Below are positions 48,061 to 60,474 of a DNA stretch of 64,000 nucleotides, piece after piece. Location of the stretch: the NCBI GenBank assembly GCA_003586115.2, contig QVOM02000101.1, positions 28,761,165-28,825,164 on the forward strand, in the 5' to 3' direction. The notes beneath the pieces were generated by a model. That model was not told where the DNA came from. It did no database searches and saw only the letters and a list, made by a program, of their open reading frames with translations. How positions within the stretch are numbered: position 1 is the first letter of the stretch; each line of letters begins with the position of its first letter. The position numbers and the translations under genes were made by a program. Source of the stretch: Salvator merianae. Taxonomy: Eukaryota; Chordata; Lepidosauria; Squamata; Teiidae.

Positions 48061-50777
48061 GATGCAAAATAATTTTATCCAGGTTTATAAAGAACAGCTC
48101 TAATCCATGCCTTTTTAACCACGACAGAGATTACTGTCAGCAGACTGTTGGGATTTAGTTTTGGAACATAGCTATTTCTTTGTACAAATGATTAGGATAA
48201 TGATATTTTACAGCTAAGTGTTAATGAACGTAGATAATACTTAAATGAAACAGAAGGCTGAAATCTGAGAATGGAGATTTGGAAGTGCATGGGAAATTAG
48301 TGTAAGGTGATTTTCGTGTCAACCATATGTTTCCCTTATCAGGTACATGAGAGACTCTTCTGTAGAATAGATAAAGTTAAAACATAATCAATTTTAATCA
48401 TTGTCAGGCACCTTTTTGAGGATGTCTGTAAATGATATCTCTCTATATACAGCTGAGATTTCTTTCTGAATTGCATTAACTATGGTTCATACACGCATTG
48501 ACCTCGCACACCATTCCATAAGATATTAAATTATATTGTCTTATAACTTTCACTGTGCAGAAGTAAATCGGAAGAGAGAACACAGACATTTTCATGGGAT
48601 TTGCAACTTATCTTTCAAGTAAAAAATGGATTCTAGCATGATTTCTGAGGCCCAAGTTTACACAAATATATGGGATAGCACTATAAAGAATAAACAGAAA
48701 ACTCTGGTGCTGTTTGGGATAGATTCAATCTTTGTTAGTTGCAACTGCGTCTCCATTTAAATCAATGGGATTAGTCTGGATTCAATTCATTGGGCCTTTC
48801 TGATCCAAGGTACACCCTTCTGCGTCTGTTGCAAAACTGTGGGAGCCTCTCCCTTAGACCACTTCACCCACAGGAGATAAAGCCGTGGACCAGGATACTA
48901 TGCCAGACAACAATGTATTCTGGTTTTGCTGCTAATAGCTATGTCCCAAAACTAAATCCCAACAATCTGCTGACAGTAGTCTCTGTTGTGGTTGAAAAGC
49001 ATGGGCTAGAACTGTTCTTTCTAAACCTGGATAAAATTATTTTGCATCCTTTTATAAAGAGGTCCACAACTGCCCCATAGTCTGTATTTCAATTTACAAA
49101 GGGCATGCAGAGACCATGGCCCTGTAGTCTGCAATAGTCTCAGGGATCAGTTTTGGTGGTGCTTCAGGAAGCACTAATGGAAGTTAGTACACCCCTTAAA
49201 ATGGCCCTGCTAGAAACAGGAAAGGCCAAGAACAAATGTTTCTAGCTCTTGAAGTCTCTGTGGTGAGTTTAAGTCAGCAGCTGGAGCTGGGCCAAAATAG
49301 GATGTCTGAATGTAGATAGCCCTTGGAGTGGGCTACTTCTAGCCTGTTACAGCATGGCTTTTACTCACAAGACATACTACATGGACCAGAATAGCCCACA
49401 TACTGTGGAAGGGGACATTGTCTCTATGAATGAATATAAGAGCAAAAGAACATAGTCCAGCATTCTTTCTCACACTAGTGACCCACCACTTGCTTCTGGG
49501 CATACTTAAGCAGAATATAAATGAACTCTTGAATCAAGGTTCAAGATGCATAACAACAACCAGTTATTTGAGAAGAAATAATATGATATGTAGCAGCTCA
49601 TTCCCCCCAAAAAACTTGATCATGTTCAAATAAGTATGTATGAAATTGAAATTAAAGTACTATCATAAAATTATGTTAAAAAGACATTAGCACTGATAAT
49701 GATTTATTCATTGATCCCAATACAGTAACCTATAAGTGTTGTCCTAAAATGCCTGCAGTCTTTAAGAAATTCAAGTTTTGTAAGTACAATAAATAAATAT
49801 ATTGGGGGTGCCTTCTAAGTTGGATCAAAGGACGATTTCCAAAGTCCTGGACTGGTACAGTGTGTGTGGTGGGAGGAGGACTTTATATTTGTATTCACTC
49901 ACTCTTCCCATTCCAGTATAAACAGACACAATCCCAAGGCAGACCTGTACCACGTCAGGCACCCATAAATATTGTGCATCTAATCTGGGCAGTGGCTTTT
50001 CAGGTAACTGACACCTGGTATCCTCTACATTTGTCTGGTTGAATCGGGTCTGATAGGTGATATCTAATACAGGCTTCCCATTTGACCAGGTCTGTTAGCA
50101 AGAGTGCACATTCTCAAGTCAAAAGCTACAGATACTCTTTCTCAGTGAAGATAATATAATACAAAATGAGATCAATATACAGAAAATACTGAACATGATC
50201 AAGATTAGAAAAGAAGGATATTTTGTCACAAGAAGAAGTTCCTTGACAAAAGCCTCAGTAAAGACATAAACGTGGAAGACTGCTACTAGCAACAGGGAAA
50301 TTCCTGCCTACAAGAAAACTTGTAGCACAGTGAGCAAATAACACACTCATTGTTCCAAATAAATTTCACTATTCAGAGTACTCATCTGAAAGCTATTTTA
50401 AACAGGCAGGTGTCAGCTCTGCTGTCATACACGGGAAATGAATAATAGGTAAATTATATGTACAAATGTCACAATACTGTCACCTTTATAAAATTGACCC
50501 TGGACACATGCTTAATATATAATTCAGATGGATGTAAATAGTACAGTTGAGCATCAGGGAACATTCAAGCTGAGACAAATGGATCATTTACTGTCAGTGA
50601 GCAACGGGTTATTTTGACTTATTGTTTTTTTGTGATAAGGACAAATCAGAAATAAGAGGAAGCATAAGCCAGCAATCTGATGAGGATGATGTCATGAGGG
50701 CACTGCCAAAATAAGCAGGGTCTGCCAATTTGTTGAGGACATGTCGAGGACTGTACCATATGGGCAATCTCAAAGTA
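48057..50777. other. Unassigned; CR1-like 3' fragment near 49437-49530
   Basis: 49437-49530 (AAAAGAACATAGTCCAGCATTC...CACACTAGTGACCCACCACTTGCTTCTGGGCAT) is a short diverged copy of the 45996-46290 repeat. Otherwise nothing recognised. Confidence 0.45.
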
Positions 50778-50782
50778 CGTTC

Positions 50783-51141
50783 TGTCAAGTATGGAAAGAG
50801 TTAACTAAGTCAGGAACAAAGAGTCACAATGAGTCAGCATTTCTTGAGACAGAAATTTACGATGTTGTTTTCCTAACTCTAGCTGACAGTTGATGACAGT
50901 TGATGACGTCATTTGGAATGTTCATATCTTGTGTGTGTGCTGTATAAGAAAGACCATTAGTGCTTGTTTGACTAGTGAGGTAGAAAGAGTAAGAGAGTTT
51001 TTCTCTCTCTGTAGATACTGTAAATAAAGAGTTTGTTGAATGAAAGTATCTAGTCTCTAGATTTATTTGTCTATCTGACTACTAGCTGAGCTTAACTAGT
51101 GATCTGACTCCAAGCCAAATTCCGCTATATACTCCCTGACA
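50783..51141 (+). mobile_element. Solo LTR, copia-like
   Basis: A 359-bp unit starting TGTCA and ending TGACA (perfect 5-bp inverted ends), flanked by CGTTC (50778-50782) and TGTTC (51142-51146). That fits a 5-bp target duplication with one CpG-to-TpG change. A TATA box (TATAAG, 50943) and AATAAA (51023) are spaced as in an LTR with U3, R and U5. Its last bases TACTCCCTGACA equal the LTR end beside the copia gag. It represents recombination between two LTRs with loss of the interior. Orientation is set by TATA and AATAAA. Confidence 0.8.
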
Positions 51142-51146
51142 TGTTC

Positions 51147-53295
51147 ACCTTGGAACAGCACTGAATAACATCTCATGTCTGAATATATTTTAAGTACTAT
51201 TGAGTAGGATTGAATATTCTTTATTATTAGAAGTCTGAAATGTTTATCCCCTAACAGGCCTATAGTGATCCACATGTGTCCAAGGCACTCTCAAATAGGC
51301 AAGTGAGTGTAATGTAAAATCTAGAAGTCACATTAGTTCACTAAACTTATCTATCCGCTATGGATTGGTTTCAATGTAATGTGCCTCTGAATATATTTAC
51401 ATATTTATATTCTGATGAAATCAGCAGCTTGTAAAGCTGATTATATTTGGATTGGACTGGTAATTGGCAGGGGAGATTGTATTTGAGCTTTAAGCAGCAC
51501 CATTTCATGATGGACACATACCCTAATGTACACGAGCAGCTTCTACATAGATTTTATAGAGATGATCCAACCTCACCATGTCTAAAGACTGAGCTTTACA
51601 TTATCTACAGACTGAATCTAAGATATTGCTTCAGACAGAAGGGCTTACAGAGGAAATTAAATTTGAAATTCAGTGTGCATTATCTCCATGTACTTCTTTT
51701 TTTCTTTTAACAAAAAGCCAACATATAATAGATACATATACATATATAGTGCCAATTAGCAGCAGTAGAAATGTTATCAGTGCTCTTATTTCTACACATG
51801 GAAATACAAATCTCCAGAGCAATCAGAGCCCCTTTCTCACTTGCAAAATAAAACTTCTGCACATATATAGAGAACAGTTTAAACTTAAAATGATTTTCAT
51901 TCAAGCCCTGGACACCAATTAGCACTCACATTGATTTAGGAAAGTCCTCCCAAAGGTAGATTATCAAGATTTCAGGCATTTGCACTTTCCACGCTGGCAC
52001 TTTTGAAGAAAGCCTGTAAAACAGCCTTTGTCTCTTTGGAATAGGAAGCTTCCATCAGCCTCTTAACCCAAGGGTAAATTTCAGAACTTCATAGTTTATT
52101 TCACCCTCTTACCTATCCCAACCCCAGCTCTGATGAAATGGAGCTCAGTCATGAAACATTGAAGTTTTTCAGGTTTCCCTTGGAAGCATTTCTTTAATCA
52201 ATTCAAGCACAATTTTACCCAAGAGGCCTTGTCTACAGTATTTTCAAACTTGTGGAGTTGGACAAAGTATGGATGAAAAATAGATATCTGAATACACAGG
52301 CATAATTAGACAGGCATAAAATAGCAACCTTGCAACCTAGTTACACACAAGACTTACTGCCCGCTTTAAAAGGGAATCTGCTTGACTTGCCTCGGGAGAA
52401 ATCAGATCTAAAATAGATAATGCAGGTCCAGTGAGTTTGTTTCCCAGAAACACCAAAAGAAGTACAAAGCCTGCAAGGTTTGCTGAGCCCCAATCATATT
52501 CCATTTGAAATGCTTTCCCACCACTGTAAATGATTGGTTTTACTGTACAGTAGTTTTATAGTCTGAATCTTTATATATATGGTCTACACAACCTGTCAAT
52601 TTCCAGCAGCTGTTCTTATTTGCTCCTACACAAAAATTTCCTTGTACAAATTTGTTTCTTAGCAGGAACATTCCTGTGCATGTCTATTTCAGTTTCACCC
52701 AATTCTAAGTTTCCTTTTCCCAATCTGTGTGCAGCTTAGTAAGGTCTGCTGCACTCAAATCAATTTTGGCAGCACGGCAATGTAGCTGGAGGCTTGAAGG
52801 AGCACTCCTCCACAAAACTGCAAACTCAAATCAACAATCAAAAGTTTCAAGGGAGGAACTGATTCCATCCCATAACTACCTGTGAACATAGGGCACTGCA
52901 GCACTTTAAATGATCCGTTCCTTTGACACAAAAAGAGAGAGAAAAGACACCCTCTCAGCTCCCAAGAATGCCCACATCCATCTCTAAGGACTTTTTTTTG
53001 CTTTAAATGTGGTATTCTAGGACAGAGCAGGACACCCCTCCCAGAACCAGAGACCCATCCCAAGCTGGAATGAGTTGCTGGTGGAACAAAACAGGGTTGT
53101 CTGCAGTTGGATGGACCATTCCACTCAAGCGTCAAGGGTCTGAAGGTTGAGAATAAAAGTTCCTGGCCTTCAGAGTTTCTAGCCTGGTTGTTTTTGTGGT
53201 AGACCTTCTTCCGTGTGCTAGAGCACCACCAAAAAGGGACCCCCATACTATAAAAGTGCTGATCTTTAAAAAAAATCAATAACTATACTAGGCTA
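51147..53295. other. Unassigned sequence
   Basis: No recognised gene or repeat. A minus-strand open frame of 174 codons at 52755-53279 has no family motif and unremarkable composition, and is treated as chance. Confidence 0.5.
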
Positions 53296-53444
53296 GAGCC
53301 CATTTCTAGCACCCTAGCCTGGTCCATGCTTCATTCAAGGCAGATGAAGCATGATGGGACGGGGTTTGGCATAGTCTGCACTAGTTTGTAGATTGCTGCT
53401 CCTTATTCCAGAATTTGTTCCAGAATAAGAAGCAGTGCAGAAAA
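53296..53444. mobile_element. Small palindromic TIR element, relative of 53673-53840
   Basis: The right end CAGTGCAGAAAAGGCC and the internal CTTATTCCAGAA / TTCCAGAATAAG inverted segment match the style of the neighbouring element at 53673. The left end (GAGCCCATTTCTAGCACC) is only roughly complementary. Confidence 0.4.
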
Positions 53445-53672
53445 GGCCTATGAATCCACAATATGCGAATACCTTTAAAAAAAACAACCCCCCCCCCCCA
53501 TTTTGGAAGATCCAATGTACGTTCTGTGCAGCTCCCCCCCCCCCAAAAAAAAAATGTAGATTGGTGGATCAGAAGAAAATATTGCACACTGGACATAAAA
53601 TCTCACATTTTGATGTGATTTCCCTGCAATGGAAACTGATGCAACGTGAGATAAAACATCTCTCTTTGCCTC

Positions 53673-53840
53673 TTTCTGCACTGGGCCTTATTCTAGAATA
53701 TTTCTTGGAATAGGGCCCTGTTGTCCGCATTTAAATGCAAACTGTGTCAAGCCACCCAGGGCTTGCTGTAATCTGCACTAGCATGTGCAGACCAGGTCCC
53801 TATTCTGGGATATAATCTAGAATAAGGCCCAGTACAGAAA
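53673..53840. mobile_element. 168-bp TIR element with about 28-bp inverted ends
   Basis: TTTCTGCACTGGGCCTTATT at the left and AATAAGGCCCAGTACAGAAA at the right are near-perfect inverted ends that continue inward through TCTAGA (one mismatch in the first 26 bp). The body is non-coding. No unambiguous target-site duplication was found. Confidence 0.75.
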
Positions 53841-54627
53841 CAGCTTTTGTCTATTACATTGACTTTGTTTGAATAGATTTTTTTCTTGTTCTTTTGGCTT
53901 ATGTAATGTGCTGTACCTATAGAATTAATTGTCTACTGTTTGTGTGCAGAACATAGTAATCAATTAACTAGCTATAGCGCCATGTTACCAGTATGCTTTT
54001 AAGACCATAGTTGTGATTATCTGTGACTACAGGAGAAAGATTGTCTCTATAAATAAGGATCATAACAGCTGCATTTGAAAAACTTGTTTTTTTTCCCATG
54101 AGTTCTTTTGAATATTCTAAGTCTATAAACGCAACTGTAAGAAGCAATCAGGGAGATTAAACACAGATTCCATCTATAAAGGTGTTTGTAGTCAACCACT
54201 GGTCAGTTAAGAGATGGATCAGTCAAATGCCAATATGCCATCTGTGCTGACTACCTACCTCTCCTGCTAAAACAAGTGACCTACTATTTAACCTTAGAGA
54301 ACTCTTCAAGGGACACCTCATGCAGTGTAGTTGGCACAGAGCAGATTTGGATACTGCCCCCATATCCATGCCGATCTTTTGCTCCTGCATCCAATCTGCC
54401 AGGCAAGCCTAGGCAGAATCATCATTTGTGCAAGGAGTGTTCCGCTCACACAGATATTCTGGGTGTTGAGGATGGACCCACACTAGACTAAATGTAGAAA
54501 ATATAAACCTATAAGATCTTTAAGCTACAAAAATTCTAAAGTGAAACAAATGCCATGATTCTCAGCCCAAACCTGCCCATTTCTGGGGTGGGCACAATAT
54601 TCATTTTACAGCTCCTTATAAGCCATG
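53841..54627. other. Unassigned sequence
   Basis: No recognised gene or repeat family. Confidence 0.5.
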
Positions 54628-54900
54628 GCTCTTTCTGAACTTACCTGCAGTAAGTCAAGATCAGTGGGTCTGGAATAACCCAGCACATTGGTCCCAACCA
54701 TGGGAAGGCTTGAGCGGAATTAGCACCACCTGCTCTGATGGTCCTGATCCAGATCACTCCATGCCATGTCACTATGGCCTAAAAGCACTTGCGTGCTTTG
54801 AGGCCAGATGTGGAGGCCTCTGAGAGCTAAGAACATATGTCCCTAGCCTTGGGAGTCTCTGGGAGCAGCATTTGAGGGCACATTTTGGCACACTGCCAAA
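54628..54900. mobile_element. TIR-family element related to 34911-35100
   Basis: Starts GGCTCTTTCTGAACTTACC and shares ATCAGTGGGTCTGGAATAACC, CTGATCCAGATCA and CATGTCACTATGGCC-like blocks with 34911-35100. Non-coding. The right end was not defined. Confidence 0.5.
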
Positions 54901-55380
54901 ATTGCTCCCCCATAGTCCCGAACAGGGAGGCAAGCTCTTCATGGTGTGCTTCCTTGTTCAGGATTGGGGTCCACTGGTAGTCGTGATTAAATATGACTAC
55001 CGATGATCCTGCTCAGGGCTTTCCTAATTGAGATTGTGCTCTGCATGTAGTGACGGCACGTTCTGGGAGGCGGGGGGCATGGCTGCATAGATCCATATTA
55101 ATATGCAGATCTATAAGGCCTAGAGCCTTACCTAATTAAGAGCCAATGTTAAAGCTACACATACTGATTTCATAGACACTAGGGGCTGGTATCACAGTGG
55201 ATATTGAAAAGTGTAGTTTTCAAAACAGATCAATACAGCGTATCAAAGTATATTCCTTAGAATTCCATACTGCACAAGAAACTTCAGACCAGCTTTCTGT
55301 CAAATTAACCAAAGATGGCACTAAGAAATTGGTCAACATCTGGTACTCTGAATTCCCTTGCCATAGTTTTCTTGGACATG
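54901..55380. other. Unassigned sequence
   Basis: No recognised feature; possibly the remainder of the preceding TIR element near its start. Confidence 0.45.
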
Positions 55381-55917
<537 letters not shown>

Positions 55918-57311
55918 GAGCTTTGCTGGTTCTATTCCTTGAGCATGTGTTTAGAGAGGGGTATCTTCTAATGAGAAGGATTATTAGAGCACAGTTTTTC
56001 ATTGGAAGTGAAATCTAGTTTCAAAGAGGAATGCAGAAGATTACAGGAAGATAGACTAAGGGAAATTCCATAGTGGCCAGTACACCAGAGCAGCAAGTGT
56101 ACTAGGAGCATCCCTTCTGCACACTGGTACTGTCCAAGGGAAGTCCCACCCTAAGGTGACTCACAAAACAGTTAGAGCGGGGAAGAATTGAGTTCCGATT
56201 GGAAACTTCCTTTTGATCTCCTCACATTTTGCTGTGATCCACAGTAGACCGTGCTGTGTCTCCGGTTACTTTGTAAGGTGCTCACAGGTGTGGCTTTGGG
56301 TGCTCCATAAGATCCCAATTTTAGAAGTTTTGCAGGAATTTTTAAATCTGAAACTTTATTTCTTTTATGACTTCACTTCCAAGGTGCCAAATTTGTAGTT
56401 GCATGAAACACAACTCTGCCATTACATGTTTTCAGAGATACAGGCACACTTATTTCAGGATCACACTATCTTATCTTTGTGCATCTTCTCCTCATAACAA
56501 TTACTTTATCCTGACAAAATTATTCTTATATGGAAAATACAATGTAACACATGTGCATGTGGATTTGAGGCTTTTGGCTTATCTATCAGCTTGTGGGTTT
56601 TGCTGACATGAAAAATAATTCTCAGGGGCTCACTTAGAATTTGATTTCCATTTGCAACCATCATATTCAAAGTATCTCATTCAGCTTCATATCATTTACA
56701 GTTCACTATTACACCATCTCAGTTGTTTCCCACATATGGATAACTGTAATATTTGGGAACATTCCATCAGCTCTTGCAAAAAACAGCATTATCATTGCAT
56801 TTTCTTTATAGCCTTCTCAATAGAAAATCTCTAATGGATCTGTTTGTGTCCTACAGCTGTATCATTGTTATAGCAGTACTGTTATATTAATATCATATGA
56901 CCAAATGCAAAATTCTCTTGTAATAAAGATATGAAAGTTGTAGGATAGAGACAAAGTCCAGACAGTGCAGAAACTTTGCAGATTGGATGGAGGGCAACCA
57001 TACATCTTAAAGCTGAAAACAGTGGCTATAAGGCCCTGCTGATATCCCACTTCAAGTACCAATTATTTATAGAGAATAAATGTAAAGTTAAGTTACCTTA
57101 TCATACTGTACAGCCTTGTTTTCTACAGCCCTATATGGAAATACACCATTCTCATAAGTAATTAATTTGCCCCTGCAGTTCAGGAGGCATTGAACCAATA
57201 GCACACATTTGATTAAAATGTACTGTGCTAAAGTATGGAATACCACGATAAAATCACTCCTGTCAACCATTCCTGGCCACTTTGAGCCATTCTACATCAC
57301 CTTTTGATTAT
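55918..57311. other. Unassigned; repeat partner at 56063-56160
   Basis: 56063-56160 pairs with 46625-46755. No other recognised feature. Confidence 0.5.
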
Positions 57312-57742
57312 GTCCAGACAGAACCTGGACCAGGGATGTTGGGATTGCCACACATGTCCATTCCAATTCCAGCATAGACCCATGTTATTGGGGTGAAATC
57401 CCAGAATATTGTTATTGTGTGGGGAAAAAACAAAACAAAAAACTCCCAACACAGGTTTTCCTGATATAGCAATAAGACTTACCTTGTCTGGACCTTTGTT
57501 CCCAGGATCCACCATCTTGGAAATGGCCACAGCACGTGTGAGGCCAAACCAAGCCAAAAATTGCCCCCACCCATGCATGGGGAACAGTTGTTGTACACTT
57601 CTTGGAATTTTGCACCACCAAAATACTGGGATGTATGTGCCACACCATCATGGGAGCCAGAATCCAGACAGATAAGTGCCCGTGCTTGCCCCATGATTTT
57701 GCCTTGCCATCTGCCACATTTTCCTTTTGCTGTCTGGAGGTG
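57312..57742 (-). mobile_element. Dispersed TIR element, family shared with 5665-6050
   Basis: Inverted ends TCCAGACAG (57314) and CTGTCTGGA (57730s) bound a body that matches 5665-6050 in reverse. Non-coding; open frames on both strands are shadows. The two copies allow approximate family boundaries to be drawn. Confidence 0.65.
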
Positions 57743-58340
57743 GCCTTTGTTTAACTGACATAAATGTGAAAATTATATGTGTGGTTGTGTATAATAGGGA
57801 ATCAATACTGATGGAAGATAACTGCCAGGACATTATTCTGCCCATTTGGTAAGGACCTTCCATTTCCTCCTTCTTCCCTTCCTTCCTTCTCTCTTTCTCT
57901 GTTCACCTACACTCATTAGATGTACATCATGGAAAATTACGATGCTTCAGCCCTGGTGATGGGTGCACACAGTTCACGTGTCCATCTCTTCCCTTCTGCA
58001 TTAACACAGAAGCTGGAGAACTTTTGTTACCCAGCTTCAAAGTTTCTGTTCAGCCCTATTTCAGAAGGTACAGGAAGTGGCTCTGGAAGTCAGCTATTTT
58101 CTACATCTCCAAAAATAGGATCAAGCAGATCATGCAATTGAAAAACCAACCAATGCTCATCAGCAAAATGATGGAAAGCACTGTCAGAGTGATTTTTCTA
58201 AAGCAGGGTCAAAAGTGATTCTGAGAGTGTTTTTTGGCTCTCTAAATTGGGGCAACAGCTTGACAGGTCAGAGATTGTGCAATCCATGTGCCCCCTGGGT
58301 TTTTTCATGATGTCATTACTGCAGGTAGACCCTGTCATTG
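57743..58340. other. Unassigned sequence
   Basis: Pyrimidine-rich tract near 57863-57900; otherwise no recognised feature. Confidence 0.5.
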
Positions 58341-59084
58341 AGCCTTTCTGCACTTACCTGTACAAGTCTGGGCCTGTGAATCTGGATCAGGTAGGAGCTA
58401 GTTCCAATGGTGACTTCAAACTGGACTTGGGCTGGATGGCAAATAATCAACTTGTTCTGTTAATATTCCACAGAATGGAGAAGTTAGGTGATATGGCACC
58501 AAAAGAAGTAGAAGTCTGCAAAGATATCTCTGATTGTAGCCGTAATACCTTTCCAGAATCACTTTCCCCCACCTTTATTGTAGGATTTTTTGATGTCTCT
58601 TAAACTTGCTTTTCTGTGTATAATTATCCCATTCTAAGGTGGACTGGACCATGCAGCATGGACACTGTGAGGCCCTAGTCCTAAATATCAGCAGGATACC
58701 AGTATTCACACTGCAAATGTTGATATCGTGCTCCCCAAGTTTGCCATGACAGTGTCTGGGAAGCATCTGGCTGCTGCCATGGAAACCAGCAGCACTGCAG
58801 ATCATGCAGGAGTATGCCGACATGATCATATGATTGCACAGGTGTAGCTGCTGTGCACAGCACGGCTGTGCATTTGCATCTGGAAGTGGGTCCAAATGCA
58901 CTTGACCGGGAACAGGATAGCTACTCCCAGTCATGTTATGGAGCAGAATTTACTGTTCCACAGCTAACTGTGATTAGGAGCATCTGAAGGTTGCTTCCAG
59001 TCACACAGACCTCCATGCAGTGTGAACACACTTAGCTAGCAAGTGTCCCTGACATTTGTTAGCTTAAAGTGTGAAAAGGCCACT
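58341..59084 (+). mobile_element. Family-A element (copy 6), possibly the longest member
   Basis: The right part (58640-59084) aligns along its length with copy 5 and ends in AAAGTGTGAAAAGGCC. A matching left terminus, GCCTTTCTGCACTTACC, appears at 58342, so the element could span about 740 bp, with 58380-58640 being sequence other copies lack. The left boundary is an inference. Confidence 0.6.
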
Positions 59085-60474
59085 GTACCATTTTACTAGC
59101 ATTATACTATAGGACAATTGTATTTAATTATCTTATGGTGAAAATACAAAGTATTCAATACATTACTACCAATAACTGTGTGCACATGGGTATGAGTACA
59201 TGTGCAAAATATTTGCATTCAGAATTGGTACAAAATTTGCAGAAATGTGTTAGTATATATGTAAGACTTCATACAAAGTCAGACATGTTAGAATGGAAAT
59301 TATTTTTAAAATGTGTGTGTGTGTGGGGGGGGGGGTTCTGAGCAGTAACCACAGATAAACATAGCTATGCATGTTGCTTTTGATTAGCCAGTAGTAGGAC
59401 ATGTCTAATTTTGCACCAACATGCTCCTTGATTCTTTCCCACCACATGTGGCATCAACTGAGAAATTTACTGGATTTCCTTCAAAAGAAAAGATTGAGTG
59501 CTTTAGAAAGAGCCATTTCAGACCACACAACAAAATGCTGCTGTCACAATCCATCAAGAAAAGATCATGGAAAGCTTTCAAATGATCCCAGAAATATTGA
59601 CTGTCTGCCTTTGAAAGGACAATTATTGATGTCATTTCAAAATGTATAACTTCTACATCCTTTTGCTTGCAGTTCAGGGAATCCTCAAGTTTACATCACT
59701 CAGAATTAATGTTATATTTACTACTCGCTGTACACATACTTTTTCAGTTCTCAGTGTCATTTTTAAGTATTATGCACAAAGTGCTTGGCAGAATAAGAGG
59801 GGATCAAGAAGTCACACCTAAAACAAAGAAATATCATAGGCCACATTGGCAGTCACAGAGCATAACAGTTGCATCTTGGACAAGACACCTCATCAAAGTT
59901 GCATCTTATAAATTCCGCACACTGAGAATCATGTGGGAGAAATATCTTAAATCTGTAGTTGCTTGTTTGTGGACATCTACTTTACTTGTAAGAGCCTTTG
60001 GCCTTTTCTTCACTGGCCCTTGGATTGGAATATATTCTGATCCAAGACTCACCCTTCCACACCTATTGTGCTACACCAACCCCTCAGCACACTTCATTCA
60101 CATGGGGCAAAGTGATGGACCTGGATATGGCTCACACTTACTGAAATGCACTACATGTGCTGAAAATGGTCTATTTCAGGGGACATTTCTGGGAAGCTGG
60201 TGAAATGATGCTGGCATCCAGGCACCACTTGAACCAGCCCACCAGAATGAATGATTTTAAGCAGCCTCCCATTAGCACACTCTCCAGTGCCAATTTTGTG
60301 TCAGAGAATGGGCCAGCTTCAACCATCATGCAGGTAATGCAGCCCCTGGGAGGTAAGGCCTCCTGGTTAGCCCTCTAGTGTGAGGATGCTGTAGTCTACA
60401 GAGACAGCTATCACAGTCCCTAAGGTGAGGAGACAGGTCAGCTCAATATTCAAAGGTGCATATTTCAAGATGAC
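59085..60474. other. Mostly unassigned; TIR-like segment from about 60000
   Basis: A GT-to-poly-G run lies at 59312-59335. GGCCTTTTCTTCACTGGCCC at 60000 resembles a TIR start and 60000-60420 may be another short element. A 178-codon plus-strand frame ending at 60203 has no family motif and crosses this boundary. Confidence 0.45.

Noticed and set aside
52755..53279. 174-codon minus-strand open frame
   Set aside because: No recognisable domain, no splice or promoter context, and composition like surrounding non-coding DNA.
59667..60203. 178-codon plus-strand open frame with a hydrophobic start
   Set aside because: It runs into TIR-like repeat sequence at about 60000 and has no family motif; a chance frame is likelier than a membrane protein gene.
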